DNA of 64,000 bases from Bacillota bacterium (lineage in GTDB: Bacteria > Bacillota > Clostridia > Acetivibrionales > JAMNXU01): NCBI GenBank assembly GCA_023623175.1, contig JAMNXU010000007.1, positions 1 to 64,000 of the forward strand, read 5' to 3'. Below the pieces are notes generated by a model. The model made no database searches and was not told the DNA's origin. It saw nothing but the letters and a program-made list of their open reading frames with translations. Shown here in pieces: positions 1-8,974 of the stretch. A program made the position numbers and the translations under genes. The stretch's first letter is position 1; every line of letters starts with the position of its first letter.

Positions 1-202
1 ATCAACTATATTAAAAGGCATACAACGGAGCGGGTATGCTATATAGCTGGTTTGTATCAAAAGGATAGGGGATACCTTTAACTTTAATTATCCTACAACA
101 ACTTGACACTATCCAATTTATACTGCTGCTTTACAATGTTTTTCGGTTGCAGTAGAATAAACAGTAATATGTCAATGAAAGGCTACAGAGCGGAGGCTTG
201 GG

Positions 203-1147
203 ATGGACAATTTACTGTACAGCGTAAACGCGGTGGCGCCTGTTTTCCTGATGGTGCTGTTCGGATATATCCTCAAGGCGAAGAAAATCATAAATGACAA
301 CTTTATTTCCGTTTCGCAGAAATTTGTTTTCATGCTGGCTCTTCCCGCGCTGATATTCAGGGATATTGCAAAAACAGACATGAAGGCGATTATAAGCGTT
401 AAGCTGATTGCTTTTTCAGTGATCGGGACTTTGGTTGTTTTTTTGGCTGCATGCGTGCTGGCATGCGGATTTATAAAAAACCGTCAGTCCAGGGGAGCTT
501 TTATCCAGGGAATTTTCCGCAGCAATTATGCAATCATGGGAATTCCGCTGATTTTGAACCTGTTCGGCCAGTCGGGCGTCGCCAAGGGAGCGATTGTGCT
601 TTCGGCCATGATGCCGGTTTATAACATCCTGGCGGTCGCAATACTGAACATAACCGCTCCGACATCGACAGGCAGCGATTTCAGGAAAATAATCATCAGC
701 ATATTGAAAAATCCGCTGATTCTTGCCACTGCCGCCGCCATCCCGTTTTCATGGTTCGGGATTGACATGCCCCTTGTTGCGTCGAGGACAATTGATTACC
801 TTAGCGGCATGTCGACTCCGCTGGCATTAATCGGGATAGGCGGCAGCATCGTCCTGACCGATGTGAGAAAAAAGCTGAATATGAGCCTGTCGGCAGCTGT
901 TATTAAACTTGTGGTCGTACCGCTGATTTTCGTGCCGCTGGGGTATTTCATGGGATTGCGCGGCGATGATTTAGGGGTGATTTTTATCCTGTTTGCTTCG
1001 CCTACGGCCGTAACGAGCTTTATAATGGCGAAGGCAATGAACAGCGATTCGGAGCTCGCTGCCCATATTGTCCTTCTCACTACGCTCGGATCGGTTCTTA
1101 CACTGTTTTTCGGCATCTACATTCTCAGGACGGCAGGGGCCATATAA
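203..1147 (+). CDS. AEC-family (auxin efflux carrier type) permease
   Basis: A 314-residue, very hydrophobic protein with about ten predicted membrane segments. The opening 'APVFLMVLFGYILK' and the helical layout are those of the AEC/Mem_trans family, whose bacterial members export or exchange small carboxylates such as malate or malonate. Substrate cannot be read from sequence. The ATG at 203 follows GGAGG with suitable spacing ('gcggaggcttgggATG'); an ORF starting at 103 in another frame has no such site. No partner gene lies next to it; the next gene is convergent, and bases 1-202 show nothing I can name. The family assignment is fairly firm, the substrate is unknown. Confidence 0.85.
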   Translation: MDNLLYSVNAVAPVFLMVLFGYILKAKKIINDNFISVSQKFVFMLALPALIFRDIAKTDMKAIISVKLIAFSVIGTLVVFLAACVLACGFIKNRQSRGAFIQGIFRSNYAIMGIPLILNLFGQSGVAKGAIVLSAMMPVYNILAVAILNITAPTSTGSDFRKIIISILKNPLILATAAAIPFSWFGIDMPLVASRTIDYLSGMSTPLALIGIGGSIVLTDVRKKLNMSLSAAVIKLVVVPLIFVPLGYFMGLRGDDLGVIFILFASPTAVTSFIMAKAMNSDSELAAHIVLLTTLGSVLTLFFGIYILRTAGAI

Positions 1148-1155
1148 CTTAAGCT

Positions 1156-1422
1156 TTATTTTCCTGTTTCTTTTTCTTTTGCCTTCTCTTTTTCTTCCTG
1201 CTTCTGCCTGTATATAATTACCAGGCATATGACTATGAAAACAGCTGTGACAGAGAGCATGGCGATTTTTGTCGCCATATCCTCAACGCTCGCTGATGCT
1301 GATGAAATAACGGCGGCGAGAGAGCCGAAAACGACTATCAAACCGGATCCCCTGGGAGCTTTCTTATTTTGGGTTTTACTTGTCGGGACGGGTTTTCTTC
1401 TTTTTTTCTTTTTTTTGCTCAT
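1156..1422 (-). CDS. small two-helix membrane protein, function unknown
   Basis: An 88-residue protein. It begins with a very basic cytoplasmic stretch (MSKKKKKRRKP), has two hydrophobic segments at about residues 27-45 and 52-70, and ends in a Lys/Glu-rich tail. The start is backed by a perfect AGGAGG on the minus strand ('gcaggaggatttaaATG'). It is convergent with the AEC permease, only 8 bases away. I do not recognise a family. The charge pattern suggests a small inner-membrane protein with both ends inside. The overlapping plus-strand frame (1229-1426) lacks a ribosome site and is taken as a shadow. Confidence 0.6.
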   Translation of the reverse strand: MSKKKKKRRKPVPTSKTQNKKAPRGSGLIVVFGSLAAVISSASASVEDMATKIAMLSVTAVFIVICLVIIYRQKQEEKEKAKEKETGK

Positions 1423-1533
1423 TTAAATCCTCCTGCTGTCAGTTTTATCACGATCTTTCTCAAAAACATCATTGCGCAAAACACTGAATAATATGTAAAC
1501 ACCGAAGATGCTGCAAAACTCCCGGTTCAACTA

Positions 1534-1696
1534 AAAACATGACTCATCATAAAACAACGAACTTATCCCAAAACATTGAACTTATACAAAACATCGAACT
1601 TGTATAAAACATCGAACTTATACAAAACATCTAACATATCTCAAACATCTAACTTATCCAAAAACTCGGACTCATCTCAAAACACTGAAACCATAT
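1534..1696. repeat. 18-bp intergenic tandem array (about nine units)
   Basis: AAAACAT-type anchors recur near 1534, 1551, 1570, 1588, 1606, 1624, 1642, 1661 and 1679, so the period is 18 bp with one- or two-base slips. The core units read close to AAAACATCGAACTTATAC and the outer units are more diverged. Because 18 is a multiple of three, a 101-codon frame with repeated 'NLYKTS' opens across it, but that frame has no ribosome site. The rest of the gap 1423-2068 holds AT-rich DNA and a promoter for the next gene. Confidence 0.85.
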
Positions 1697-1978
1697 TAAT
1701 ACGCCTAATTTTTAATTATGCAGCGCAGCCTGCTTTTTCTAATTTGCGGATGCCCGTTATGCAAACAATAATAGCAGGCAGCATTAATAAGAAAGTCTAT
1801 ATTAAGCTTACATTTAGAATTGTATATTATGTAAAAATTATTTACAACGAATTTATGAAGGGACCGGGAAAAGACTTATGATCCGAAAAGATTGATGGCC
1901 GGGATAGATTGACAGCTTAAAAAATGAAACCTGCTAAGATCAGGATCTGATACTGCTCACGGACCCAAGCCCTCACGG

Positions 1979-2007
1979 TTGTTTAGCTATTGAGCTTATG
2001 GTATAGT
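1979..2007 (+). promoter_or_regulatory. putative sigma-A promoter of the ThrE-type exporter genes
   Basis: TTGTTT (1979-1984) and TATAGT (2002-2007) are separated by exactly 17 bases, and the start codon lies about 60 bases downstream. Both hexamers differ from consensus, so the call is moderate. No operator or riboswitch is visible in the short leader. Confidence 0.45.
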
Positions 2008-2068
2008 AAAAACTGTAAGTAATAAAATATATTTAAGCTGTTATAGAATATGACCCGGGGGAAGCTGC

Positions 2069-2824
2069 ATGAAAACGGCTGAACTGATGGAAATAGCCCT
2101 GAAAGCCGGAGAAATACTGTTGGTTAGCGGAGCGGAGATCTACAGGGTTGAAGAAACCGTTCTGAGGATTTTGAAAAGCTATGACGCCGAGGGTGACTGT
2201 TTCATCCTTCTTTCAGGCATTTTTATTACTGCTCGCAATTTTGAGGACCAGGGTGTAACTACTGTTATAAAAAGAATAGAGGAGCAAAAAAACGATCTTA
2301 AAAAGATTGAGATGGTCAATTCGTTATCAAGACGGATCGAAAAGGAAAAACCTCCGTACAGCGAAGTCATAAAAGCACTGAACGAAATTGAAAACGCGGG
2401 CGAATACGGATTTCCGCTAAAAACAATGGCTTCGGGCTTTTCCGGTTTGATTTACATATTGCTGCTGGGCGGCACAATTTATGAAGCGTTGGCCGGATTT
2501 GCCGTCAGCCTGTCAGTTTTTCTGATAAAGACGTTACTTGAGAAGCTTGGCTTGTTCCTGTTCGCCGTGTATTTCGCTTCAGGCTTTGTTGCGGGGGTGG
2601 GAGCGGCTATTGGAGCGAATTTTATGAACTTTGACATTTACAGGACCATTACGGGATCCATAATGATCCTTGTTCCGGGAATGGCCATTACAAACGGCAT
2701 TAAAGACGCATTGTACGGCGATACCGTGTCGAGTATATACAGGCTTGCCGATGCGCTGTTCATCGCCGTGGCAGTGGCAGGGGGAGTGGTTATTGCATTG
2801 GCAGCCGTGGCGAGATTTTTTTAA
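2069..2824 (+). CDS. ThrE-type threonine/serine exporter, N-terminal-domain subunit
   Basis: 251 residues. The first 105 are a soluble region typical of the ThrE N-terminal family (DUF1212), with 'GAEIYRVEETV' near residue 22 and 'SGIFITA' near 50. About five membrane helices follow (residues 115-250). In ThrE this part carries the first half of an exporter for threonine, serine and small peptides. The ATG follows GGGGGAAG. The second half of the exporter is encoded separately at 3077, so the two polypeptides probably assemble into one transporter. A gap of 252 AT-rich bases lies between them, which is long for a translationally coupled pair. Confidence 0.85.
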   Translation: MKTAELMEIALKAGEILLVSGAEIYRVEETVLRILKSYDAEGDCFILLSGIFITARNFEDQGVTTVIKRIEEQKNDLKKIEMVNSLSRRIEKEKPPYSEVIKALNEIENAGEYGFPLKTMASGFSGLIYILLLGGTIYEALAGFAVSLSVFLIKTLLEKLGLFLFAVYFASGFVAGVGAAIGANFMNFDIYRTITGSIMILVPGMAITNGIKDALYGDTVSSIYRLADALFIAVAVAGGVVIALAAVARFF

Positions 2825-3076
2825 GCTGGACATACAGTAACTTGACATGTGCTCATTTGATTAAAAGTGATTAAAAGTCGTTTGTTTAAAGATATTTAAG
2901 TTTAATTACAGGTTTTTAATTCGCAAATATTTGATTTACTGTCAATAGAATCGCAGGTTACCTGATTTTCGGGAATTTGATATATTTCAGGAATTGATTT
3001 AATAAGTATTTGTATTCGGTATTTGTGTAACATGGCATTTGATTAAAGTTGCATTTTTTGATTTACAGGTGTACAG

Positions 3077-3556
3077 GTGGCGATTGGTATGGGTGCTGTG
3101 GCTGGCGATATTGTCATAATAATAATACTTACTTTTCTGGGAAGCCTGTGTCCCGCGATAATATACAATGTCAGCCCGAAACGGGCTTTCTGGGCAGGAG
3201 TATCCGGGGTTGTCGGAAGGCTCGTGTTTAACGGCCTGATGTCTTCAGGAAAGGAACAGATTATTCTTGCGACATTCATGGGGGCGCTGGCCGTAGGCGT
3301 TTACAGCGAAACGCTCGCAAGGATTTTGAAAAGCCCTGCCACGGTTTTTTCGGTGCCCGGCATTTTTCCGCTGGTCCCGGGGATCGGCGCATACATGACG
3401 GTGCGCCACGTGACTGATATGCAGATGGAACAGGCTTCTTTAACGGCTGTTGAAACGATTGCCAGCGCCGGGTCAATTGCCCTCGGAATAATGCTGGCTT
3501 CAGCCCTTTTCAGGATGGGAAAGCAGGTACTGCGTAAAACGGTGCACTCAAGGTAG
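3077..3556 (+). CDS. ThrE-type threonine/serine exporter, C-terminal-domain subunit (DUF3815)
   Basis: 159 residues with four or five helices, matching the small ThrE_2/DUF3815 partner. The motif 'FSVPGIFPLVPGIGAY' near residue 92 is characteristic of the second ThrE half. The GTG at 3077 is the first start in the frame, but its ribosome site is weak (CAGGTGTACAG); ATG at 3089 is the alternative. It completes the exporter begun at 2069. Its last 9 bases overlap the end of the convergent gene at 3548. No separate promoter could be assigned in the intervening AT-rich bases. Confidence 0.85.
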   Translation: MAIGMGAVAGDIVIIIILTFLGSLCPAIIYNVSPKRAFWAGVSGVVGRLVFNGLMSSGKEQIILATFMGALAVGVYSETLARILKSPATVFSVPGIFPLVPGIGAYMTVRHVTDMQMEQASLTAVETIASAGSIALGIMLASALFRMGKQVLRKTVHSR

Positions 3557-4213
3557 CCACCTGGTTTTAATGTTTTTCAGCACGTTTCTTGTGCCCAGCG
3601 ACAGCGCGACAGCAGCTTTTTCAAACCTGTCTGCCACTGCGCAGCTTTCCCTTGCGGCCTGGAAAGCCTGTATAATGCGGTCGTTCAGGCCCAGGGACGC
3701 GACTGAAGCGGCCGTGAAGTCCAAAACCAGGTAGGTTAAAGCCAAACCTGCGGCTAAAGGTTTTACATGGGAAGGGATCATATAGTACAGGTTTTCAATG
3801 AACGGATGAACCTTTACAAGAATAAATGAACCCAAAAAGCCCCACAGGAGCGATGCCCCTATCCAGACGTGCCCGTTGATGTTCAGGGGCTTGTTGCTGT
3901 AGTCCCATAACACTCTTCCGAAATAATTCTTAAAAATATATCCCGTGACATATTCAAACGTGGAAAGCAATAACACGGCGCTGATAAAAAGCAGCGGAAT
4001 GTTTTTGCCCAGCTGCTCAAGCAAAATAATCATTATCAACGCTCCAAAGCCGTAAATCGGGAGAAACGGGCCGTACAGGAACCCCCTGTTCACAAACGCG
4101 CCCTTGTTCAGGTATGCATAAACGGTTTCAATGCACCAACCGATAAATGAATAAACGATGAAGAAGTAAAATAATTGACTGAGCTTGTAATTTGTCAACA
4201 TTACAAGGCTCAT
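3548..4213 (-). CDS. DUF1113-type membrane protein (putative ABC-transporter type IV family)
   Basis: 221 residues from the start chosen here. The reading frame opens further upstream (4417), but the ATG at 4213 has a strong GGAGGGG site five bases ahead and gives the usual family length. The N-terminus 'FIVYSFIGWCIETVYA' followed by 'RGFLYGPFLPIYGFG' is diagnostic of the family called putative ABC-transporter type IV (formerly DUF1113). Four to five helices are visible. No ATPase partner is nearby, so a role as an ABC permease is only a family label. It converges on the ThrE pair. Confidence 0.8.
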   Translation of the reverse strand: MSLVMLTNYKLSQLFYFFIVYSFIGWCIETVYAYLNKGAFVNRGFLYGPFLPIYGFGALIMIILLEQLGKNIPLLFISAVLLLSTFEYVTGYIFKNYFGRVLWDYSNKPLNINGHVWIGASLLWGFLGSFILVKVHPFIENLYYMIPSHVKPLAAGLALTYLVLDFTAASVASLGLNDRIIQAFQAARESCAVADRFEKAAVALSLGTRNVLKNIKTRWLP

Positions 4214-4642
4214 TTTTACCCCTCCGAATTTATTCATTTTATCTGTCCGATTATATATTATACTAGGCATTACCGGCGTTTCCTCCGCTATTCGGCGCTT
4301 TAAGTCCAAATTTGCCGTTTTTTCGCTCATTTTTGCATATTGATTTATGTTTTTGCCCAAGATTTTGAATATTGAATTATGTTTTTGACCTTGATTAATA
4401 TACACTCTTGTACTCATATGACGTTTATTCCAATTTAATGCTATGATTTCTGCTGGAATACCATGGTTTCTGCTTGCAAAACCTGCACGTTTATGTTTAC
4501 ATAATGCTCAATTTTATTTACATCTCTTTACATAATACATCAATTTTATTTACATAATATGCACGTAGACCGCCGGTTGTTCTGCCACGGAACGGAAAAG
4601 TCGCCAAAAAAGGCACGGGAGACGGGGAATATGAGATTAAAC
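4214..4642. other. AT-rich intergenic DNA with short direct repeats
   Basis: No gene is supported here. Two direct-repeat sets are visible: a phrase ending TTATGTTTTTG recurs near 4340 and 4375, and TTTACATAAT recurs at 4496, 4527 and 4549 with CAATTTTATTTACAT between copies. They resemble the tandem arrays elsewhere in the window. The minus-strand gene at 4213 and the plus-strand topoisomerase operon diverge from this region. Confidence 0.5.
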
Positions 4643-4671
4643 TTGACACGAACATTCGTTTTTTGAATAAT
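4643..4671 (+). promoter_or_regulatory. promoter with embedded LexA-like box, topoisomerase operon
   Basis: A perfect TTGACA -35 (4643-4648), a 17-base spacer and AATAAT as -10 (4666-4671). The first half of the spacer reads CGAACATTCGTTTT (4649-4662), which fits the Gram-positive LexA pattern GAAC-N4-GTT(T/C). A repressor bound there would cover the -35/-10 spacer. This suggests that the GyrB/GyrA-like pair downstream is induced by DNA damage. The promoter is visible; LexA binding is inferred. Confidence 0.7.
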
Positions 4672-4750
4672 TAATATGGAAAACTATGCACGGAGAATTT
4701 TGAAATACAAGAGAAGAAACAAAGAAAACAGCCGTTTAGGTGAGGTACAA

Positions 4751-6727
4751 ATGACAAAACAAAGGAAAGATAACTACGGCAATGACAGCATTTCCGCATT
4801 GAAGGGAGCGGACAGGGTAAGGCTGCGGCCTGGCGTCATATTCGGCTCCGACGGATTGGAAGGCTGCCAGCACTCCTTTTTTGAAATCCTTTCAAACTCC
4901 ATTGACGAAGCCCGCGAAGGCTATGGCGACGTAATTGAGGTAACAAGGTTCAAAGACAAATCCATCATGGTCAGGGACTGGGGCAGAGGCATTCCGCTGG
5001 ACTTTAATCCCAAGGAAAACAGGTATAACTGGGAACTGGTTTTCTGCGAACTTTACGCAGGCGGCAAATACAACACGAACGAGGGCGAAAACTATGAATT
5101 CAGCCTCGGCCTCAACGGGCTCGGAAGCTGCGCTACCCAATACAGTTCCGAGTATTTTGATGTGACGGTATACAGGGACGGGTACAAGTACGAGCTCCAT
5201 TTTGAAAAGGGAGAAAACATCGGCGGGCTTAAAAAGGAAAAGTGCCAGTACGAGCATACGGGCACGATACAGAAATGGAAACCCGACCTCGAAGTCTTCA
5301 CTGACATAAACATTCCCCTTGAGTATTTCCAGGATGTGCTCAAAAAACAGGCTGTAGTGAACCCGGGTCTGTTGTTCAGGCTGTTTGACGAGGAAAGCGG
5401 ACAGACCTTTGAGTATTTCTACGAAAACGGAATCGTGGATTATGTCCGGGAATTGTCCGGAGATAAAGGTTTTACCGAAGTCCAGTATTTTGAAACTTCC
5501 ACCCGCGGAAGGGACAGGGAAGACAAACCTGAATACAGGCTCAAGATACAGGTTGCTTTCTGTTTCAACAATGAAATAAACAAAATTGAGTATTATCATA
5601 ATTCGAGTTTTCTTGAATACGGCGGTTCTCCCGACAGGGCCGTCAAATCAGCGTTTGTGTACGTGATTGACAAATTCCTGAAAGCCCGCGGGAAGTACAA
5701 CAAGGACGAAGCAAAGATTACCTTTGCCGACATACAGGACAGCCTTATCCTGGTCAGTAACTCGTTCTCAACGATTACGAGCTATGAAAACCAGACCAAG
5801 AAGTCCATTACAAATAAATTCATCCAGGAGGCCATGGCCGAATTTCTCAAGCAGCAGCTTGAGGTGTATTTTATTGAGAACATGGCCGAGAGCGAGAAAA
5901 TACTGGAGCAGGTGCTCGTAAACAAAAGGAGCAGGGAAACGGCCGAAAAAACAAGGATAAATGTCAAGAAAAAGCTCGGCGGCGCGGTGGACATCACCAA
6001 TCGCGTAAAAAAATTCGTCGACTGCCGTACAAAGGATATAAACCGGCGCGAACTTTACATAGTGGAAGGCGATTCGGCGCTGGGTTCATGTAAGCTGGGC
6101 CGTGACGCCGAATTCCAGGCCATCATGCCCGTCCGCGGTAAAATATTGAACTGCCTCAAGGCTGGCTATGACGCGATATTCAAAAGCGAAATCATAGTGG
6201 ATTTACTCAAGGTGCTGGGATGCGGAATCGAGATAAAATCAAAACATAACAGGGAGCTTAATACCTTTGATATAAACAATCTTCGCTGGAGCAAGATAAT
6301 CATATGCACCGACGCCGATGTCGACGGTTTCCAGATCAGGACGCTCATACTTGCAATGCTGTACCGGCTGACTCCGACGCTTATCCAGGAAGGCAAGGTA
6401 TACATAGCGGAATCGCCGCTGTTTGAGATAACTACAAAGAACAAGACGTATTTTGCCTATTCGGAAAGGGAGAAAAATGAGATAATATCGAAGATAAACG
6501 GCAAATACACTATACAGCGTTCCAAGGGTCTCGGCGAAAATGATCCCGACATGATGTGGCTTACGACAATGAATCCTGAAACACGGAGACTTATCAAGGT
6601 CCTGCCCGACGACGCGAGGAAAACCGAGGAGATTTTCAACCTCTTCCTCGGCGACAACCTCGAGGGCAGGAAGAGTTATATCGAGGAAAACGGCCACCGC
6701 TATCTTGACATGGTGGACGTCAGCTAA
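4751..6727 (+). CDS. type IIA DNA topoisomerase, GyrB/ParE-like ATPase subunit
   Basis: 658 residues from the ATG at 4751, which follows GAGGT; an in-frame ATG at 4676 has no ribosome site. The GHKL ATPase motifs are present: NSIDEA (49-54), DWGRG (76-80) and a glycine loop LGLNGLGS (119-126). QTK at 348-350 supplies the switch lysine. The TOPRIM domain has EGDSA (439-443) and DADVDG (521-526). The sequence is clearly divergent from housekeeping GyrB, for instance in having N in place of H in the usual GGLHGVG loop and an opening around 'PGVIFGSDG'. It pairs with the A subunit 62 bases downstream. This looks like the extra gyrase/topo IV set found in many Clostridia; whether it supercoils or decatenates cannot be told. 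Confidence 0.88.
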   Translation: MTKQRKDNYGNDSISALKGADRVRLRPGVIFGSDGLEGCQHSFFEILSNSIDEAREGYGDVIEVTRFKDKSIMVRDWGRGIPLDFNPKENRYNWELVFCELYAGGKYNTNEGENYEFSLGLNGLGSCATQYSSEYFDVTVYRDGYKYELHFEKGENIGGLKKEKCQYEHTGTIQKWKPDLEVFTDINIPLEYFQDVLKKQAVVNPGLLFRLFDEESGQTFEYFYENGIVDYVRELSGDKGFTEVQYFETSTRGRDREDKPEYRLKIQVAFCFNNEINKIEYYHNSSFLEYGGSPDRAVKSAFVYVIDKFLKARGKYNKDEAKITFADIQDSLILVSNSFSTITSYENQTKKSITNKFIQEAMAEFLKQQLEVYFIENMAESEKILEQVLVNKRSRETAEKTRINVKKKLGGAVDITNRVKKFVDCRTKDINRRELYIVEGDSALGSCKLGRDAEFQAIMPVRGKILNCLKAGYDAIFKSEIIVDLLKVLGCGIEIKSKHNRELNTFDINNLRWSKIIICTDADVDGFQIRTLILAMLYRLTPTLIQEGKVYIAESPLFEITTKNKTYFAYSEREKNEIISKINGKYTIQRSKGLGENDPDMMWLTTMNPETRRLIKVLPDDARKTEEIFNLFLGDNLEGRKSYIEENGHRYLDMVDVS

Positions 6728-6789
6728 TTTGAGGAATCAAAGATTGCCTTGTCTGGTCCTAAACTAATTTAGCATGGAGTGCAAAACAA

Positions 6790-8970
6790 ATGAAAAATGA
6801 CAATCTTGTAGAACAAAAGATAATAGAGACTATTGAGTATAATTACATGCCCTATGCCATGAGCGTCATTATTTCCAGGGCGATCCCGGAGATAGACGGA
6901 TTTAAGCCTTCCCACAGGAAGCTGCTGTATACGATGTACAAAATGGGGCTCCTGGGCGGGGCCAGGACCAAGTCCGCCAACGTGGTGGGGCAAACCATGA
7001 AACTGAACCCCCATGGCGACATGGCGATATATGAGACCCTCGTCAGGCTAACAAAGGGCTATGAAGCGCTGCTTCATCCGTTCGTGGATTCCAAGGGTAA
7101 CTTCGGCAAGCACTATTCGAGGGATATGCGTTTTGCCGCGCCCCGTTATACCGAAGTTAAGCTCGACAGGATCTGCGAGGAATTGTTCCGCGACCTCGAC
7201 AAAAATGCGGTGGACATGGTGGACAATTATGACGGCACCATGAAAGAACCCGTACTGCTGCCGACCACGTTCCCGAATGTTTTGGTCAATGCGAACCAGG
7301 GCATAGCCGTGGGTATGGCGAGCAACGTCTGCAGCTTCAATCTCCGGGAGGTGTGTGAAGCCACCATTGCATTCCTCAGGGACGAAAACGCCGACATGCT
7401 CCAGTATCTCAAGGCTCCCGATTTCTCCACCGGCGGTCAGCTTGTATACAACGAAAGAGAAATGAGGGAAATATACGAAACGGGCAGGGGCAGTTTTAAA
7501 CTCAGGGCAAAATACAAGTATGACAAGGCCAACTCGTGCATCGAGGTCTACGAGATTCCCTATACGACAACCTGCGAAGCGATTATTGACGCCATATCCG
7601 ACCTCGTTAAAAACGGAAAAATCAAGGATATAACCGACGTGCGCGATGAAACTGACTTAAACGGTCTGAAAATAACAATTGACATAAGGAAAAGCGCCGA
7701 TCCGGACATGCTGATGTCGAAGTTGTTTAAACTGACAACACTCGAAGATACTTTCAGCTGCAATTTCAATTTCCTGATAGAAGGCCGTCCCAGGGTCCTC
7801 GGAATAAAGCCCCTGCTGAGGGAATGGACAAAATTCAGGATTAACTGTATACGCCGGCAGACCCAGTACGATATTGAAAAAATGTCGGAGAAACTCCATC
7901 TTTTAAAGGGCTTGCAGAAGATACTCCTTGACATAGACAAGGCCATAAGAATCATTCGCGGCACCGAACGCGATGAGCTCGTGGTTCCGAACCTCATGGA
8001 AGGTTTCGGCATAGACCGGGTCCAGGCGGAATTCATAGCTGAAATCAGGCTGCGGAATCTTAACAAGGAATACATATTGAACAGGGTTAATGAAATTGAG
8101 TCCCTGCAAAAAGGCATCGAGGATCTCAAGGACCTCTATGGCAATGAAAAAAGGATAAAGAAAGTCATCATTAAGCAGCTTGAGGAAATAGCGAAGAAAT
8201 ACGGCACTGCGAGAAAAACGGAAATCATTTACCATGACGAAATAGAGAAAATAGAACCCGAGAACCTGATAGAGGATTACAATCTCAAGCTGTTCCTTAC
8301 TGAGCAGAATTATCTCAAGAAGATTCCGCTTGTATCGCTCAGGTCAAATCCTGAACAGAAGCTGAAAGACGACGACAGGATAATACAGGAAATTGAAACC
8401 CGCAACAAGGCCGAGTTGCTTTTATTCTCGTCGAAGCACACGGTGTACAAGCTGCGCATATACGAGATCAGCGATACAAAGGCCAGTTCCCTGGGAGAAT
8501 ACCTCGTCAATGTATTGGGGCTTGAAGAAGATGAGAAAATATTGTATATGGTAGCTACCGAGGATTATAAGGGATACATGCTTTTCGCCTTTGAAAACGG
8601 CAAAGTGGCAAAGGTTGAACTTGCAAGTTACGCAACCAAAACCAACAGGAAAAAGCTTATTAACGCGTACTGCGACATGTCGCCGCTTGTCAGGATAATG
8701 TATATTTCGGAAGACGTTGACCTCGCGGCCTTCAGCAATATCAACAAGGTGGTAGTATTCAACACGTCATTTATTGCGCCCAAGACCACCAGGGACACCC
8801 AGGGGGTCCAGGTGCTGAAATCCAAGAATGGAAGCGTGATGACCGCGATTAAGCTGCTTGATGAAACGGGCATCAAAGACTATGATTATTACAGGGTGAA
8901 GAATATTCCTGCGGTCGGATACTACCTGAGGGACGAAGACACGGAACAGCAGCAGCTGAGCATCATTTAG
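6790..8970 (+). CDS. type IIA DNA topoisomerase, GyrA/ParC-like breakage-reunion subunit
   Basis: 726 residues. The winged-helix/tower region is intact, with 'YAMSVIISRAIPEIDG' at 22-37 and the catalytic tyrosine Y120 in AAPRYTE. A coiled-coil stretch runs from about 355 to 480. The C-terminal third is short and lacks a recognisable GyrA box (QRRGGKG-type), so wrapping-dependent negative supercoiling is less likely and a topo IV-like relaxing or decatenating role is more likely. The start is an ATG with a weak upstream site. It forms an operon with the ATPase subunit and ends just before a 19-bp tandem array. Confidence 0.88.
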   Translation: MKNDNLVEQKIIETIEYNYMPYAMSVIISRAIPEIDGFKPSHRKLLYTMYKMGLLGGARTKSANVVGQTMKLNPHGDMAIYETLVRLTKGYEALLHPFVDSKGNFGKHYSRDMRFAAPRYTEVKLDRICEELFRDLDKNAVDMVDNYDGTMKEPVLLPTTFPNVLVNANQGIAVGMASNVCSFNLREVCEATIAFLRDENADMLQYLKAPDFSTGGQLVYNEREMREIYETGRGSFKLRAKYKYDKANSCIEVYEIPYTTTCEAIIDAISDLVKNGKIKDITDVRDETDLNGLKITIDIRKSADPDMLMSKLFKLTTLEDTFSCNFNFLIEGRPRVLGIKPLLREWTKFRINCIRRQTQYDIEKMSEKLHLLKGLQKILLDIDKAIRIIRGTERDELVVPNLMEGFGIDRVQAEFIAEIRLRNLNKEYILNRVNEIESLQKGIEDLKDLYGNEKRIKKVIIKQLEEIAKKYGTARKTEIIYHDEIEKIEPENLIEDYNLKLFLTEQNYLKKIPLVSLRSNPEQKLKDDDRIIQEIETRNKAELLLFSSKHTVYKLRIYEISDTKASSLGEYLVNVLGLEEDEKILYMVATEDYKGYMLFAFENGKVAKVELASYATKTNRKKLINAYCDMSPLVRIMYISEDVDLAAFSNINKVVVFNTSFIAPKTTRDTQGVQVLKSKNGSVMTAIKLLDETGIKDYDYYRVKNIPAVGYYLRDEDTEQQQLSII

Positions 8971-8974
8971 GGCA

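Noticed and set aside
1576-1881. 101-codon protein with repeated NLYKTS
   Set aside because: It is a product of the 18-bp tandem repeat; no ribosome site and the remainder has no protein-like pattern.
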